Part shown: one piece after another, positions 19,796 through 28,330 of the stretch
How positions within the stretch are numbered: position 1 is the first letter of the stretch
Layout of the letters: each line of letters begins with the position of its first letter
Assembly (NCBI RefSeq): GCF_000685355.1
Contig: NZ_JHET01000003.1
Coordinates: 62,001 to 126,000 of the forward strand
Source of the DNA: Microbacterium sp. CH12i
GTDB taxonomy: Bacteria > Actinomycetota > Actinomycetes > Actinomycetales > Microbacteriaceae
DNA: 64,000 nt
Direction: 5' to 3'
The notes under the pieces: generated by a model
Told to the model about the DNA's origin: nothing
What the model saw: the letters and a program-made list of their open reading frames with translations, nothing else
The model's database searches: none
Translations under genes and position numbers: made by a program

Positions 19796-21256
19796 TCAGT
19801 AGTGAACGTAGACGTTGACGCCCTCAGGTGCCCAGTTGTATAGCCACTGCGCGCGATCCTCGGGCATGCCCACGCAACCGTGGCTCATGGCCGTTCCCCA
19901 GTTGCTGTGCCAGTACACGCCGTGAAGAGCCTCGTCGCCGTTGAAGTACATGACCCACTTGACGTCGGGCTGGAAGTAGTTCGGTGCCTTGGTGAGATCG
20001 CGGTTGCCCATGTTTTGGCTGGATGTCTTCCAGCCGATCTCGAATGACCCCGTGTGCGTGGCGTTAGCGCCAGCGCCGGCCGAGACGTACCACGAGTCCA
20101 CGACGACGCCGTTTTCCAACACGGAGACAGACTGGTTGGCGAGGTTGATGTCGATCTCGCGCATGAGCGTCGCCGTCGCGAAAGGAACCTCGGTGACCTC
20201 GAGCGGCTGGACCGCATTGCCGGCTTCGAGCTGCTGGGCGAAATCGGATGCCACGGTGCTGGTGTCGCCGAGCGTGCGGCCGTTCACGCCTACGGTCAGC
20301 TCTTTGAGCACGTCGCCGCTGGCGTTGATGATGGACTCGGCGTTCACTGGGGCGCGATTGACCAGTGCGGGGAGCGTATCGACGACAGACTGAATAGCGG
20401 TCTGGTCTGCCGTGATATTTAGCTTGCCCTCTTCGTCGACGATTGAGAAGAAGGTCGCCGCGACAGCGGGTTCGATCGGTACCGTGCGCTCTGCGCCGAC
20501 GTAGAAGCCGACGGTCGAGAGCATCGTATTCATCGTTGCGGCGGTAGTCGCCGCATCTTTGTCGCTGACGGTAGCCGGAGCCTCTTTCGGTGCGGCAGAG
20601 AAGCTGAGACCGCTCTCGCCGTCTGCGAGCGCGGTCGTGACAGCAGACTTCAGCCCGTCGAGGTCGACGGCGGTGCCAGGCTCGGCCGCGGTGGTTACAT
20701 ACGTGCCAGTGGGTGCGTCGAACACGACGCCAGCGTCGACGGCATCCTGGTAGCTAGTCGGGACCAACGCGCGCAGCGTGCTGTGTGCGGCCGCGGTATC
20801 GAGACTGATGTCGCCTGCGATGGGTTCTGGAAGCCAGGCGCCGAGGTTCCACATTGGGTGAGCCGTGAAAGCTTCGTCAGCGAGTGCCCGAGCGTCGAGA
20901 GATGCGCCGAGGTCTGCGCCGCTGAGGGTCGGCTCACCGGCAACGTCTGTCAACGTGATCTCTACGTTGGCGAGGCGGGAACCAACGACGTCTGCTGCTG
21001 CGCCGGGGGTCAGCCCGCCGACGGGGATACCCGCGATCGTGGTGCCTGGAGCGATGAGAATGGTGGACGCTGCCGCACCGGCGAGAATGAGCGCACCGAT
21101 GCCGATTCCGACCCACAAGCCGGTGCGATGCTTCTTCTCAGCGGGTTCGCTGGGAGCCCATTCGAGGGGTCGATCGCCGTCGCTCGGTGGAGCCGCTTCA
21201 AAGACAGAAGTGGTCTGAGCAGTGCTCGCCCCCGGCGCCTCAATAAGATCAGTCAC
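19796..21256 (-). CDS. L,D-transpeptidase with peptidoglycan-binding-like domains
   Basis: About 486 residues from the GTG at 21256, chosen for the GGGGTGA sequence just upstream. A cytoplasmic Pro/Ala-rich head (about residues 1-45) is followed by one membrane segment (TGLWVGIGIGALILAGAAAST). Then come repeated extracytoplasmic domains of PG_binding_4 type and a C-terminal YkuD domain with HGVYWHSNWGTAMSHGCVGM, containing the catalytic Cys and its His. Such enzymes make 3-3 crosslinks in peptidoglycan and are insensitive to most penicillins. The gene is monocistronic and converges on icd. The motif has Gly where Arg is common (SHGCVGM rather than SHGCVRM). Confidence 0.92.
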   Translation of the reverse strand: MTDLIEAPGASTAQTTSVFEAAPPSDGDRPLEWAPSEPAEKKHRTGLWVGIGIGALILAGAAASTILIAPGTTIAGIPVGGLTPGAAADVVGSRLANVEITLTDVAGEPTLSGADLGASLDARALADEAFTAHPMWNLGAWLPEPIAGDISLDTAAAHSTLRALVPTSYQDAVDAGVVFDAPTGTYVTTAAEPGTAVDLDGLKSAVTTALADGESGLSFSAAPKEAPATVSDKDAATTAATMNTMLSTVGFYVGAERTVPIEPAVAATFFSIVDEEGKLNITADQTAIQSVVDTLPALVNRAPVNAESIINASGDVLKELTVGVNGRTLGDTSTVASDFAQQLEAGNAVQPLEVTEVPFATATLMREIDINLANQSVSVLENGVVVDSWYVSAGAGANATHTGSFEIGWKTSSQNMGNRDLTKAPNYFQPDVKWVMYFNGDEALHGVYWHSNWGTAMSHGCVGMPEDRAQWLYNWAPEGVNVYVHY

Positions 21257-21398
21257 GAATTCACCCCCGTGTTTCAATGTGACATACGCCCCTTATCATA
21301 CCGGGTGCCCGATAACGGTGGCGCAACGGTCAATCAGGCTGGAATCACCAACGCCCTCCACACTTCTCGAGTGCGGAGGCGTTCGGTGAAACGAGCTG

Positions 21399-21623
21399 TC
21401 AGCTGCAGAGCTCCTGAAGCGCGGTGCCCGATTCGGTCACCGCAGTGGTGATGGTGCCCATCTCTGATGCGGCGTCGAGATCTTCCTCGAGGAGCACCTT
21501 CGAAAGCAGGTCACCGAGACTGACAAAGTCGTCGTACACGGCGGTGGTGGCTTCCTTGACTTCGGGGTTCGTCACCTTGTCGACCGTTTCGCCGAGTGAA
21601 GTGACGAACGAGTTGAACTCATG
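21399..21623 (-). pseudogene. Truncated small lipoprotein-like gene (3' remnant)
   Basis: About 73 residues (FNSFVTSLGETVDKVTNPEV...TALQELCS) resemble the C-terminal half of small secreted actinobacterial lipoproteins that end in a Cys-Ser pair. Upstream on this strand there is no signal peptide or lipobox in any frame before the divergent ROK gene at 21787, so the 5' half is missing. It is most likely a remnant. The DNA between 21257 and 21398 holds nothing recognisable. Confidence 0.4.
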
Positions 21624-21764
21624 TTTTGTCGCACGCCCCGATGGGCAGAAAGACCCATCATGCCGATGAGACCAGTCAGCGCATGTCTCGCGACGACCGT
21701 AAGGTGCGGTAACTTTTCGATAACCTCGCCGCTCGGGTGCGGGGCAGCAGTTGCACAATCAATG

Positions 21765-21781
21765 TTCGTAAGGTCTACTAA
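21765..21781. promoter_or_regulatory. Possible ROK autoregulatory operator
   Basis: Half-sites TTCGTA and TACTAA (one mismatch when inverted) with a 5-base spacer end 5 bases before the start codon of the ROK-nagB pair. Its position suits an autoregulatory site for a NagC-like repressor. Only one copy was noticed. Confidence 0.3.
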
Positions 21782-21786
21782 CAAAC

Positions 21787-22974
21787 ATGCCTGTTTCGGA
21801 TGAACTGCGACAAGTGGCACAGGTCAACTATGCCGGTGCTAATTCGCATGCTTTTGGGACGTCCCGAAAACTGCGCTCCCGGTCGAAGGTCCTTCCCGAG
21901 CAGGCCCGAAGGCACAACCGGGCACTCGTGCTGCAGACGCTCTTTCACGCAGGGGCGATGAGTCGCGCCGACCTCTCACGTGAGACGGGACTCACCAGAG
22001 TCACGATTTCAGACCTCATTGCAGAATTCATTGCCGATGGCATTGTCATAGAACTTGGTGTGCGTGAGACAACGGGGCCGGGAAAGCCGCCGATCCTCGT
22101 GGATGTTGACCGTCTCGGACACCAGATCATCGGAGTCGACCTGTCCGACGCCGAAGTCTTCCGCGGGGCCGTCCTCACACTCGATGGCAAGGTGATTGAG
22201 CGCCGAGAGGTTGCTCGCCTGACTAAGCCCGACGGTGAGGCGTCCTATGTCGCCTTGCTGGAGTTGTGCCGCAAACTTATCGCCGTGTCGACGTCACCCC
22301 TGCTCGGTGTCGGAGTCGGAACGCCCGGTGTGGTGCGGCCAGACGGTGTTGTGCTCAGCGCGCCGAACCTCGGCTGGAAGGACTTCGGTCTCGAGGCCCA
22401 GCTCGGGCACGACCTCGATCTGCCGGTCCTCGTCCGCAACGATGCGAACGCTGCGGTGCTGGCGGAGTACACCTTAGGCGAGGCCAGAGCCGACTTCATG
22501 CTGATCAAGGTTGGCATCGGAGTGGGCGCAGGACTCATCTCCGATAGCCAGCCGTTGCTTGGCAGCCGTTTCGCTGCCGGCGAGATCGGCCACGTCGTGG
22601 TCGCCACTGATGGCGGTCCACACTGCATCTGCGGCCGGGATGGTTGCCTTGAAGCCTGGCTGAGCGTCGCACGCCTTCGCGAGGCGCTCGCCGCCGACCC
22701 CTCGGCTCGAGAGGAGATCCTTCGCGAGGCTGGCACGCGCATGGCGATCGCTGTCGCCCCGATCGTGGCGGCCCTTGACCTCTCTGAGATTGTCTTGTCG
22801 GGGCCTGCAGACCTGCTCGAGGGTACCCTCATCGACGCCGCAACGACCACGCTGCGCGATCGCACCCTAGAGGGCGTCTTCGATGGCGTGGTCATCCGCC
22901 TCACCCGCCAAGAGGACATCGTGCTGCGCGGAGCCGCGGTCATGGTCCTCTCCGCACAATTAGGAGTTTCATAG
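21787..22974 (+). CDS. ROK-family transcriptional regulator, NagC-like
   Basis: A 395-residue intact regulator. An N-terminal winged helix-turn-helix (residues 45-90, MSRADLSRETGLTRVTISDL) precedes the ROK domain: IGVDLSDAEVFRG, LGVGVGTPGVV, LPVLVRNDANAAVLAEY, a glycine-rich GIGVGAGLI, then EIGHV and the zinc-type CICGRDGCLEAW. The first ~30 residues are a poorly conserved extension; a start nearer residue 36 is possible. It overlaps nagB by one base (TAGTG), so the pair is one transcript. Linkage to nagB and to nagA/GH20 further right points to control of amino-sugar use. Confidence 0.9.
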   Translation: MPVSDELRQVAQVNYAGANSHAFGTSRKLRSRSKVLPEQARRHNRALVLQTLFHAGAMSRADLSRETGLTRVTISDLIAEFIADGIVIELGVRETTGPGKPPILVDVDRLGHQIIGVDLSDAEVFRGAVLTLDGKVIERREVARLTKPDGEASYVALLELCRKLIAVSTSPLLGVGVGTPGVVRPDGVVLSAPNLGWKDFGLEAQLGHDLDLPVLVRNDANAAVLAEYTLGEARADFMLIKVGIGVGAGLISDSQPLLGSRFAAGEIGHVVVATDGGPHCICGRDGCLEAWLSVARLREALAADPSAREEILREAGTRMAIAVAPIVAALDLSEIVLSGPADLLEGTLIDAATTTLRDRTLEGVFDGVVIRLTRQEDIVLRGAAVMVLSAQLGVS

Positions 22975-23753
22975 TGGCTGAAGTCGTCATCGTCGAGGAT
23001 GTGCCCGCCGCGGGTGCTCTGGTCGCCGATGAGATCGCGCGACTCATCGAGGGCCGTCCCGACGCTGTCCTCGGACTTGCAACCGGATCGACGCCTCTGC
23101 CCGTATATGAGGCGCTGCATCGGCGACTCGGCGGCGCGGATCTGGCGCAGGTGCGTGGTTTTGCTCTGGACGAGTACGTGGGTATCGACCCCCACCACCC
23201 CGAGAGCTATCGGTCGGTCATTGCCCGTGAGGTCGTCGAGCCGCTCAGACTCAACCCGTCGCAGATCCATGTTCCCAACGGCTCGCTGGACGGGATCGAG
23301 CATGCCGGTGCCGACTACGAGGCCGCCATCACAGCTGCCGGCGGCGTCGACCTGCAGATTCTTGGGATCGGCACCGACGGACACATCGGCTTCAACGAGC
23401 CAGGCTCGTCGTTTGCCTCCCGTACGCGTGTGAAGACGCTCACAGCGCAGACCCGCAAAGACAACGCACGCTTCTTCGACTCAATCGATGACGTTCCCAT
23501 GCACTGCATTACGCAGGGGCTCGGAACCATCCTGCAGGCTCGCCATCTGGTGATGCTGGCGTTCGGGGAGAGCAAAGCGCGGGCCGTGGCCGAAGCCGTC
23601 GAGGGGCCGATCAGTGCGATCCTGCCGGGGTCCGCGATTCAGCTGCACCCGCACGTCACTGTCGTGGTTGATGAGGCTGCCGCGTCTCGACTGAAGCTGG
23701 TTGACTACTACCGCTACACGTACGCGAACAAGCCCGCCTGGCAGGGGCTCTAG
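22974..23753 (+). CDS. nagB: Glucosamine-6-phosphate deaminase
   Basis: A 259-residue protein with a GTG start at 22974, fused to the ROK stop. Family blocks are all present: GLATGSTPLPVYEAL, the catalytic Asp-rich FALDEYVGIDPHHPESY, and ILGIGTDGHIGFNEPGSSF. It converts glucosamine-6-phosphate to fructose-6-phosphate and ammonia, the last step of GlcNAc/chitin sugar entry into glycolysis. NagA, which makes its substrate, is encoded at 28331-29479. The 3' end overlaps the convergent NUDIX gene by 4 bases. Confidence 0.96.
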   Translation: MAEVVIVEDVPAAGALVADEIARLIEGRPDAVLGLATGSTPLPVYEALHRRLGGADLAQVRGFALDEYVGIDPHHPESYRSVIAREVVEPLRLNPSQIHVPNGSLDGIEHAGADYEAAITAAGGVDLQILGIGTDGHIGFNEPGSSFASRTRVKTLTAQTRKDNARFFDSIDDVPMHCITQGLGTILQARHLVMLAFGESKARAVAEAVEGPISAILPGSAIQLHPHVTVVVDEAAASRLKLVDYYRYTYANKPAWQGL

Positions 23754-24157
23754 GCGGGCTCGCCCGGCCACGCCAGCGGGAGCAGGTGCTCGAGACTCAG
23801 TGGCGCGAGTGGCAGTGTGTTCACATCGGCCGGGGTGATCCAGCGCAGTTCGGCGATCTCGGCCTGCACTGTGACGTCAGCGGCGTCGATCGTCAGCGCG
23901 AAAGCGTCGGCGACGACGCGATGGCCCGGCTCGTTTGCCGCTGCTGAGACGAATCTGCCCAGCGGGCGCAGGCATTCCTCGGCTACTTTGAGGCCGAGCT
24001 CTTCGTCGAGCTCACGGGCGAGAGTCTGCGCGGCGTTCTCGCCAGCCTCCGGCTTGCCACCGGGTTGCATGAAGCGGGTCGTGCCCTGTTTTCGAACTAC
24101 CAGCACGCGGCCCTCAGCGTCGTGGATCACTGCCGCGCTCACATGGATGTCAGGCAA
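23750..24157 (-). CDS. NUDIX hydrolase (MutT-like)
   Basis: A 135-residue protein; the start is taken as the TTG at 24157 (PDIHVSAAVIHD), which fits the family and overlaps the upstream oxidase gene by 8 bases. The NUDIX box reads GGKPEAGENAAQTLARELDEELGL, an exact G-x5-E-x7-R-E-x2-E-E-x-G-L. Such enzymes hydrolyse nucleoside diphosphates linked to another group, often 8-oxo-dGTP. The substrate is not resolved. It is translationally coupled to the FAD oxidase gene. Confidence 0.88.
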   Translation of the reverse strand: MPDIHVSAAVIHDAEGRVLVVRKQGTTRFMQPGGKPEAGENAAQTLARELDEELGLKVAEECLRPLGRFVSAAANEPGHRVVADAFALTIDAADVTVQAEIAELRWITPADVNTLPLAPLSLEHLLPLAWPGEPA

Positions 24158-25511
24158 CGGAGAACACCTTTCCCGGGTTGAGGATGCCGAGCGGATCGAA
24201 AACACGCTTGATCTCTCGCTGCAACTCCCACTGATCATCGCCGAGTTCGGCGGCGAGCCAACGGCTTTTCAGTATGCCGATGCCGTGCTCGCCGGTCAGG
24301 GTGCCGCCGAGGCTAATCGCCGAACGAAAGAGATCGTCGGCCGCCGCCCAGACCTGCTCGGGGACCTCGTCGCCTTCGAAGATGAAGTTTGGATGCAGGT
24401 TGCCGTCACCCGCGTGCGCGATCGCCGGAATCGTCAGCTCGTACTCGCGCTCAATGCGGGCGATCTCGTCGTACATGGCCGGAAGGGCACTGCGCGGCAC
24501 CGAGACGTCTTCGATGAGAGTCGTGCCGAGGGCCGCCATCGCGCTGTGCATGGAGCGTCGGATCGTGAGCAGCCGCTCGCCCTCTTCGCGATCGTAGGTC
24601 AGCGTGACATCGCCGCCGTTGTCACGCAGTACCGCAGCGATCAGGTCGGCTTCGGCGGCCGCAGCCGGGCCATCGGTCTGGATGGTCAGTTGCGAGGTCG
24701 CGGTCGGGGGAGAGGGGAGGTCCAGGTAGCTGTGGATGGCGACCAGGCTCGTGGCATCGATGAGCTCCATGATCGCCGGTTGCGCCCCAGAAGCCGTCAC
24801 CGCCGCCGAACCGACAGCAGCAGCGCGAACCGTCGGAAACAGGGCGGTGATTGTGCAGACTTCGCCTTCAACGAGGCGCCGGAGCTTCAGCGTCGCGCCG
24901 ACGACGACGCCCAGTGTGCCTTCGGAGCCGATCACCAGCGAGGTCAGATCGAGCCCGGTTACGCCCTTCACACTGCGGTGGCCAAGGTGCAGCAGTCGTC
25001 CGTCGGCACGCACGAGGTCGATGGCGAGTACGGCGTCGCGTACGACGCCGTACTTTGCGCACAGCAGTCCACCGGCGCCGGTGGCGATGTTCCCGCCCAC
25101 GGTGGAGATGTCGCGGCTGGCGGGGTCCGGAGGCCACCAGAGACCCTGGGCTGCCAACAGTGTGTTCAGCTCTGCGTTCAGGATGCCGGGCTCAACGACC
25201 GCGAAGAGATCATCTGCTCGCACCTCGAGCACTCGGTTCATGCGCAGAGTAGACAGGACGATTTCACCCGGTCCGGCGTTTGCGCCTCCGGCGAGGCCCG
25301 TGCCGGCACCGCGTACGACGACAGGCGTGTTCGTCGCAGTGGCAATTCGCATCGTCTCTTGGACGTCGCGGACCGACTGGGCATGCACGACGGCGAGCGG
25401 CCGTCCGGACGACGAGTGCCCGGAGCGATCGGCGCGCGCGGACTCCAGGGATTCCTCGGTGACATCGACGATGTCACCGAGCGACTCCCGCAGAGCCGCT
25501 CGGACGGTCAT
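24150..25511 (-). CDS. FAD-linked oxidase, GlcD-like (glycolate/D-lactate dehydrogenase family)
   Basis: A 453-residue protein from the ATG at 25511 (MTVRAALRESLGDI); longer readings run into the upstream membrane-protein gene. The FAD-binding 4 (PCMH) domain shows PVVVRGAGTGLAGGA, STVGGNIATGAGGLLCAKYG and GSEGTLGVV. The C-terminal FAD-oxidase domain has AHAGDGNLHPNF and the ending TGEHGIGILK...LNPGKVF. These enzymes oxidise 2-hydroxy acids such as glycolate or D-lactate to the keto acid. It overlaps the preceding gene by 4 bases (ATGA). No GlcE/GlcF genes are adjacent, so it acts alone or with distant partners. Confidence 0.9.
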   Translation of the reverse strand: MTVRAALRESLGDIVDVTEESLESARADRSGHSSSGRPLAVVHAQSVRDVQETMRIATATNTPVVVRGAGTGLAGGANAGPGEIVLSTLRMNRVLEVRADDLFAVVEPGILNAELNTLLAAQGLWWPPDPASRDISTVGGNIATGAGGLLCAKYGVVRDAVLAIDLVRADGRLLHLGHRSVKGVTGLDLTSLVIGSEGTLGVVVGATLKLRRLVEGEVCTITALFPTVRAAAVGSAAVTASGAQPAIMELIDATSLVAIHSYLDLPSPPTATSQLTIQTDGPAAAAEADLIAAVLRDNGGDVTLTYDREEGERLLTIRRSMHSAMAALGTTLIEDVSVPRSALPAMYDEIARIEREYELTIPAIAHAGDGNLHPNFIFEGDEVPEQVWAAADDLFRSAISLGGTLTGEHGIGILKSRWLAAELGDDQWELQREIKRVFDPLGILNPGKVFSVA

Positions 25512-25878
25512 CGCAGGTTTCTCCGCCCGGCGAAGAGCCCTGCGGTTACCGCGACAACAGCGAAGCCGAGTCCCACCCAGGCCTGATCCATCGACCACCA
25601 AGCGATAGTCACGCCCACGTAGATCAGCAGTTCGACGGCTGCCCGGATGAACGGATGCAGCGCCAGCACCGGTCGAGGGGAGAGGAAAAGTGCCCAGACC
25701 AGTAGGACGACGAGGGGCGTGCCGATGCCCAGGACGATGTTCCAGGGGAACGGCCACATGACGAAACCCCAGAGCGCCAGCGAGGCGATTGCGTGATGAG
25801 GATGATGGCCCGGATGATGTCAAGCGGAGCGAGATTCGGACGGGTGACACCGGGAACTGTATCGGGGGCTTCGGGCAT
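25508..25878 (-). pseudogene. YrdB/DUF2568-type small membrane protein (one frameshift)
   Basis: Starts MPEAPDTVPGVTRPNLAPL at 25878. Near 25790-25793 the frame shifts by one missing base, and the remainder is read from the next frame: ASLALWGFVMWPFPWN, then IVLGIGTPLVVLLVWALFLSPRP, to the stop at 25508. Corrected, it is about 123 residues with four membrane segments and the W-N-x-x-L-G-I-G-x-P signature of the YrdB family. Function is unknown. It leads a small operon with the FAD oxidase and NUDIX genes. Confidence 0.75.
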
Positions 25879-25887
25879 GCTCCCAGT

Positions 25888-27972
25888 CTATTCGGCGGGG
25901 ATGGTCGTCTCGTCGGTCGGGGCGACGGCGGGAGCCTCTTGCATTGAGGCGGCGGGCTCGACCGCGGACGTCGGTGCGACGGGCTCTGTGGTGGGCGACT
26001 CCTCAACGGCGGGCTCGTCGGCGACCGGGGCAGTCTCGGCCGGGAGTGGCTCGTCGACAGGCGCGGGTGTCGACTCGGCGACGGGGACCGGCTGCGGCTG
26101 TGGTGCGGGCTGTTCAGTAGTCGAAGTCTCGGCAACAGGAGCGGATGCTGGCTCTGCCAGTGCAGCAAGCGTCGTCTCGACAACTCGCCCGTCACCGGCG
26201 TCCGTCACGTATTGGAACGTCACGATGGTCTGAGCGGGGCTAAGAAGCTGGCGGAGAGTCGGCCGAAGATCTATTGTTCCCGTTCCGTTGGCGTCGAGAA
26301 CGATGCGATCCGCGCCGCCAGTGCTGCCGTCGATGAGCGCCTGCACCGTTTCAGAGTTGAGGCCGGTGATCGGCACCGAGTAGTGCGTCTTCAAAGTGGA
26401 AAGGTCGAACTCAATTCGTGCCGTTCCCCAAGACAACGGCGCCTCTGGATCCGAGGGTCCGATGGGATCTGTCGGATCTGTGGGATCTGTGGGGTCCGTC
26501 GGATCGGTTGGATCCGTGGGGTCCGTGGGGTCCGTGGGGTCCGTGGGATCCGTCGGTTCGGTGGGATCTGTGGGATCTGTGGGATCGGTCGGATCGGTCG
26601 GATCCGTACCCGGCTCGGCAGGATCGGTCGGCGGAGCGGCACCGTTGCCGTCGCCATCAGGACTATTCGGCACAACGGGAGGCGCGGGCACGGCAGCGGG
26701 CGGCTCAGTGCTGCTGCGCGGCTCGGTGTCGGGTGTGGCCTCGTCCTTGACGGGAGGCTTCGGCGCAGGTTCCGAAATCTCGAGGACGAACTTCTCATCC
26801 GCGTTGAGGTCAGTGTCGGATGCGACCTCGGAGGAGATCGAGGAGCTGCCAACGTCGCTCGCGCTCGGCAGCGATGTCGCGGAGTTGGCGTTCAGTAGTC
26901 CGGGAACGATCGTGGTCGCAGCAACAACCCCTGCGACGACGAGCGCTGCGGAACCTACTCCGACGAGGGCACCGATTCCGGTGACTGTGCCGCCGGTCAG
27001 GCCGCCGCTGGCGCCAGCACCGGCCACACCACCACTGCCGTGACCCGCGCCGTGACCAGTGCTTCCGGCGGACAAAAGAGCCGCGCCGGGCGTAGCGCCC
27101 GTGCCGCCCACGACGACTCCGCCTTCGAAGACGCCGGATGGCATGGCAGCGAGCGCGACCACTGGGGCGGCACCCTGCAGTGTGGCGGCATAGCCGGCCG
27201 CACCGGTGACGCCAAGCACGAGGGGGAGAAGCACAAGCGCGAGTCGATTAGAGACATCTTTCGCCTCGGCGGCGACGATCATGCAGCGGGCGCAGTCGTT
27301 GATGTGAAGATCGACGCGCTTCTGATCGCGAGTGCTCAGGTTTCCGAGAGAATGTGCGCCGAGGCGTTCGATAGTCCAGCGGCACTCTGATCCAGATTCT
27401 GCGCTGTTCAGGTGCGCCTGGATCCATGCTTCTCGTAGACCCTCGCGGGCACGAAATGCGAGCTGGGAGACGGCTCCGGACTTCATTCCGAGAAGAGGCG
27501 CGACTTCGGTCGGCTTCATCTGCTCGATCTCGGTGTACCAGAGCACTTCCTGCCAGCGCGTCGGAAGGCTGCGGAAGGCCTGCGCGGTCAGCCCGCGGTC
27601 AAGCGCCTCGTCCGTCGCTTGCTCGGTGCTGTCGGGGTCTGCGACGGTGTCAAGTTCGTCGATCGGAGTCTCGCGACGTGAGCGACCCCATGCAGCGGCC
27701 GTGTTGCGGATGCTGGTGAAGAGGTACGCGCGGAAGGAACCGTTCGGTCCACCGCCCTTGAGGATGGCCTGATAGATGCGGGTATACGACTCTTGCACCA
27801 GATCATCTGGATCGATGCTCGACGTGATCGATCGAGCGACCGACATTCCGGAGGGGTAGTGGCGGCGCCAGAGTTCACCGAACGCCCCTCGGTCACCCGA
27901 TCGGGTGCGGAGGATCAGATCGGCGTCGGCTACCGCAGGAGTTCTGGAAAGGTCGTCGTTATGCACTGTCAT
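25888..27972 (-). CDS. ECF sigma factor fused to zinc-finger, membrane and DPT-repeat domains
   Basis: A 694-residue multidomain protein. Residues ~20-95 are sigma region 2 (DPDDLVQESYTRIYQAI) and ~125-185 region 4 (LPTRWQEVLWYTEIEQM). An anti-sigma-type zinc motif H223-x3-C227-x2-C230 follows, then a membrane segment at ~244-265, a Gly-rich stretch, a second hydrophobic segment at ~332-356, an acidic/Pro region with about 17 Asp-Pro-Thr-like repeats (~455-515), a folded ~70-residue domain (~525-600) and a Pro/Glu/Ala-rich tail. Sigma and its inhibitor are thus one chain, tethered to the membrane. This is seen in some actinobacterial ECF groups; the long repeat tail is unusual. Topology of the tail is uncertain. 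Confidence 0.88.
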   Translation of the reverse strand: MTVHNDDLSRTPAVADADLILRTRSGDRGAFGELWRRHYPSGMSVARSITSSIDPDDLVQESYTRIYQAILKGGGPNGSFRAYLFTSIRNTAAAWGRSRRETPIDELDTVADPDSTEQATDEALDRGLTAQAFRSLPTRWQEVLWYTEIEQMKPTEVAPLLGMKSGAVSQLAFRAREGLREAWIQAHLNSAESGSECRWTIERLGAHSLGNLSTRDQKRVDLHINDCARCMIVAAEAKDVSNRLALVLLPLVLGVTGAAGYAATLQGAAPVVALAAMPSGVFEGGVVVGGTGATPGAALLSAGSTGHGAGHGSGGVAGAGASGGLTGGTVTGIGALVGVGSAALVVAGVVAATTIVPGLLNANSATSLPSASDVGSSSISSEVASDTDLNADEKFVLEISEPAPKPPVKDEATPDTEPRSSTEPPAAVPAPPVVPNSPDGDGNGAAPPTDPAEPGTDPTDPTDPTDPTDPTEPTDPTDPTDPTDPTDPTDPTDPTDPTDPTDPIGPSDPEAPLSWGTARIEFDLSTLKTHYSVPITGLNSETVQALIDGSTGGADRIVLDANGTGTIDLRPTLRQLLSPAQTIVTFQYVTDAGDGRVVETTLAALAEPASAPVAETSTTEQPAPQPQPVPVAESTPAPVDEPLPAETAPVADEPAVEESPTTEPVAPTSAVEPAASMQEAPAVAPTDETTIPAE
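26463..26608. repeat. Degenerate 9-bp tandem repeat encoding Asp-Pro-Thr units
   Basis: Sixteen or so imperfect 9-base units (consensus GGATCYGTS on the plus strand) in frame within the sigma-facter-fusion gene, encoding (T-D-P)n. The units vary at silent and third positions, so this is coding repeat, not CRISPR. Length variation between strains would be expected. Confidence 0.85.
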
Positions 27973-28007
27973 CCATCTGTTGTGAGACGCGGGTGCGCTC
28001 CCACATG

Positions 28008-28045
28008 AAGAGACGCGTGATCAAGAATCTGCTCACGCGTCTCTT
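28008..28045. repeat. Perfect hairpin in the leader of the sigma-fusion gene
   Basis: A 13-bp perfect stem (AAGAGACGCGTGA, 28008-28020, with 28033-28045) and a 12-base loop, 36 bases upstream of the sigma-fusion start codon. Neither side has a T-run, so it is not a classical terminator; a leader regulatory element or DNA-binding palindrome is possible. Confidence 0.55.
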
Positions 28046-28293
28046 ACATTCTCTCCCTAAATTCCCAGCGAGGCCAGCCCTGTTGATAACTCGGTGCGAA
28101 CTCCCAAAAAATCTTTTTGAGTTTTGCGTAATGAATCGGCCCGGTCGTCGTCTCATCAGTAGAGACAGCCAACAGAATTCCACCGGGGGGCGGAGTTCGG
28201 CACCGATGCGGGGGCAATAGCGTCGGTTGGGGTGGGCTCGAGCACCTCGGGGGAGGAGTCCTCGGGTCCACCCATTCTCATGCCGGAGGGACT

Positions 28294-28322
28294 GAGGCCG
28301 CCGCTGGGGATTCGGCGGCCTC
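28294..28322 (-). terminator. Probable hairpin terminator after nagA
   Basis: Stem GAGGCCGCCG / CGGCGGCCTC (10 bp, perfect) with a 9-base loop, starting 8 bases after the nagA stop on the minus strand. No clear T-tract follows, as is common in high-GC actinobacteria. Confidence 0.55.
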
Positions 28323-28330
28323 CACCTCGA

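Larger units (their letters stand above)
27973..28330. other. Intergenic region between sigma-fusion gene and nagA 3' end
   Basis: About 358 bases with no convincing gene. It must hold the promoter of the sigma-fusion gene; the part near 28085-28140 is the most AT-rich. Two hairpins are present: 28008-28045 in the sigma leader and 28294-28322 near the nagA stop. The short open frames here lack family resemblance and codon bias. Confidence 0.6.

Noticed and set aside
26463..26608. Tandem repeats considered as a CRISPR array
   Set aside because: Units are 9 bases, contiguous and in frame with no spacers; they encode Asp-Pro-Thr.
28044..28271. Pro-rich short open frame upstream of the sigma-fusion gene
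   Set aside because: Lies in the leader and hairpin region, with low-complexity sequence and no support as a gene.
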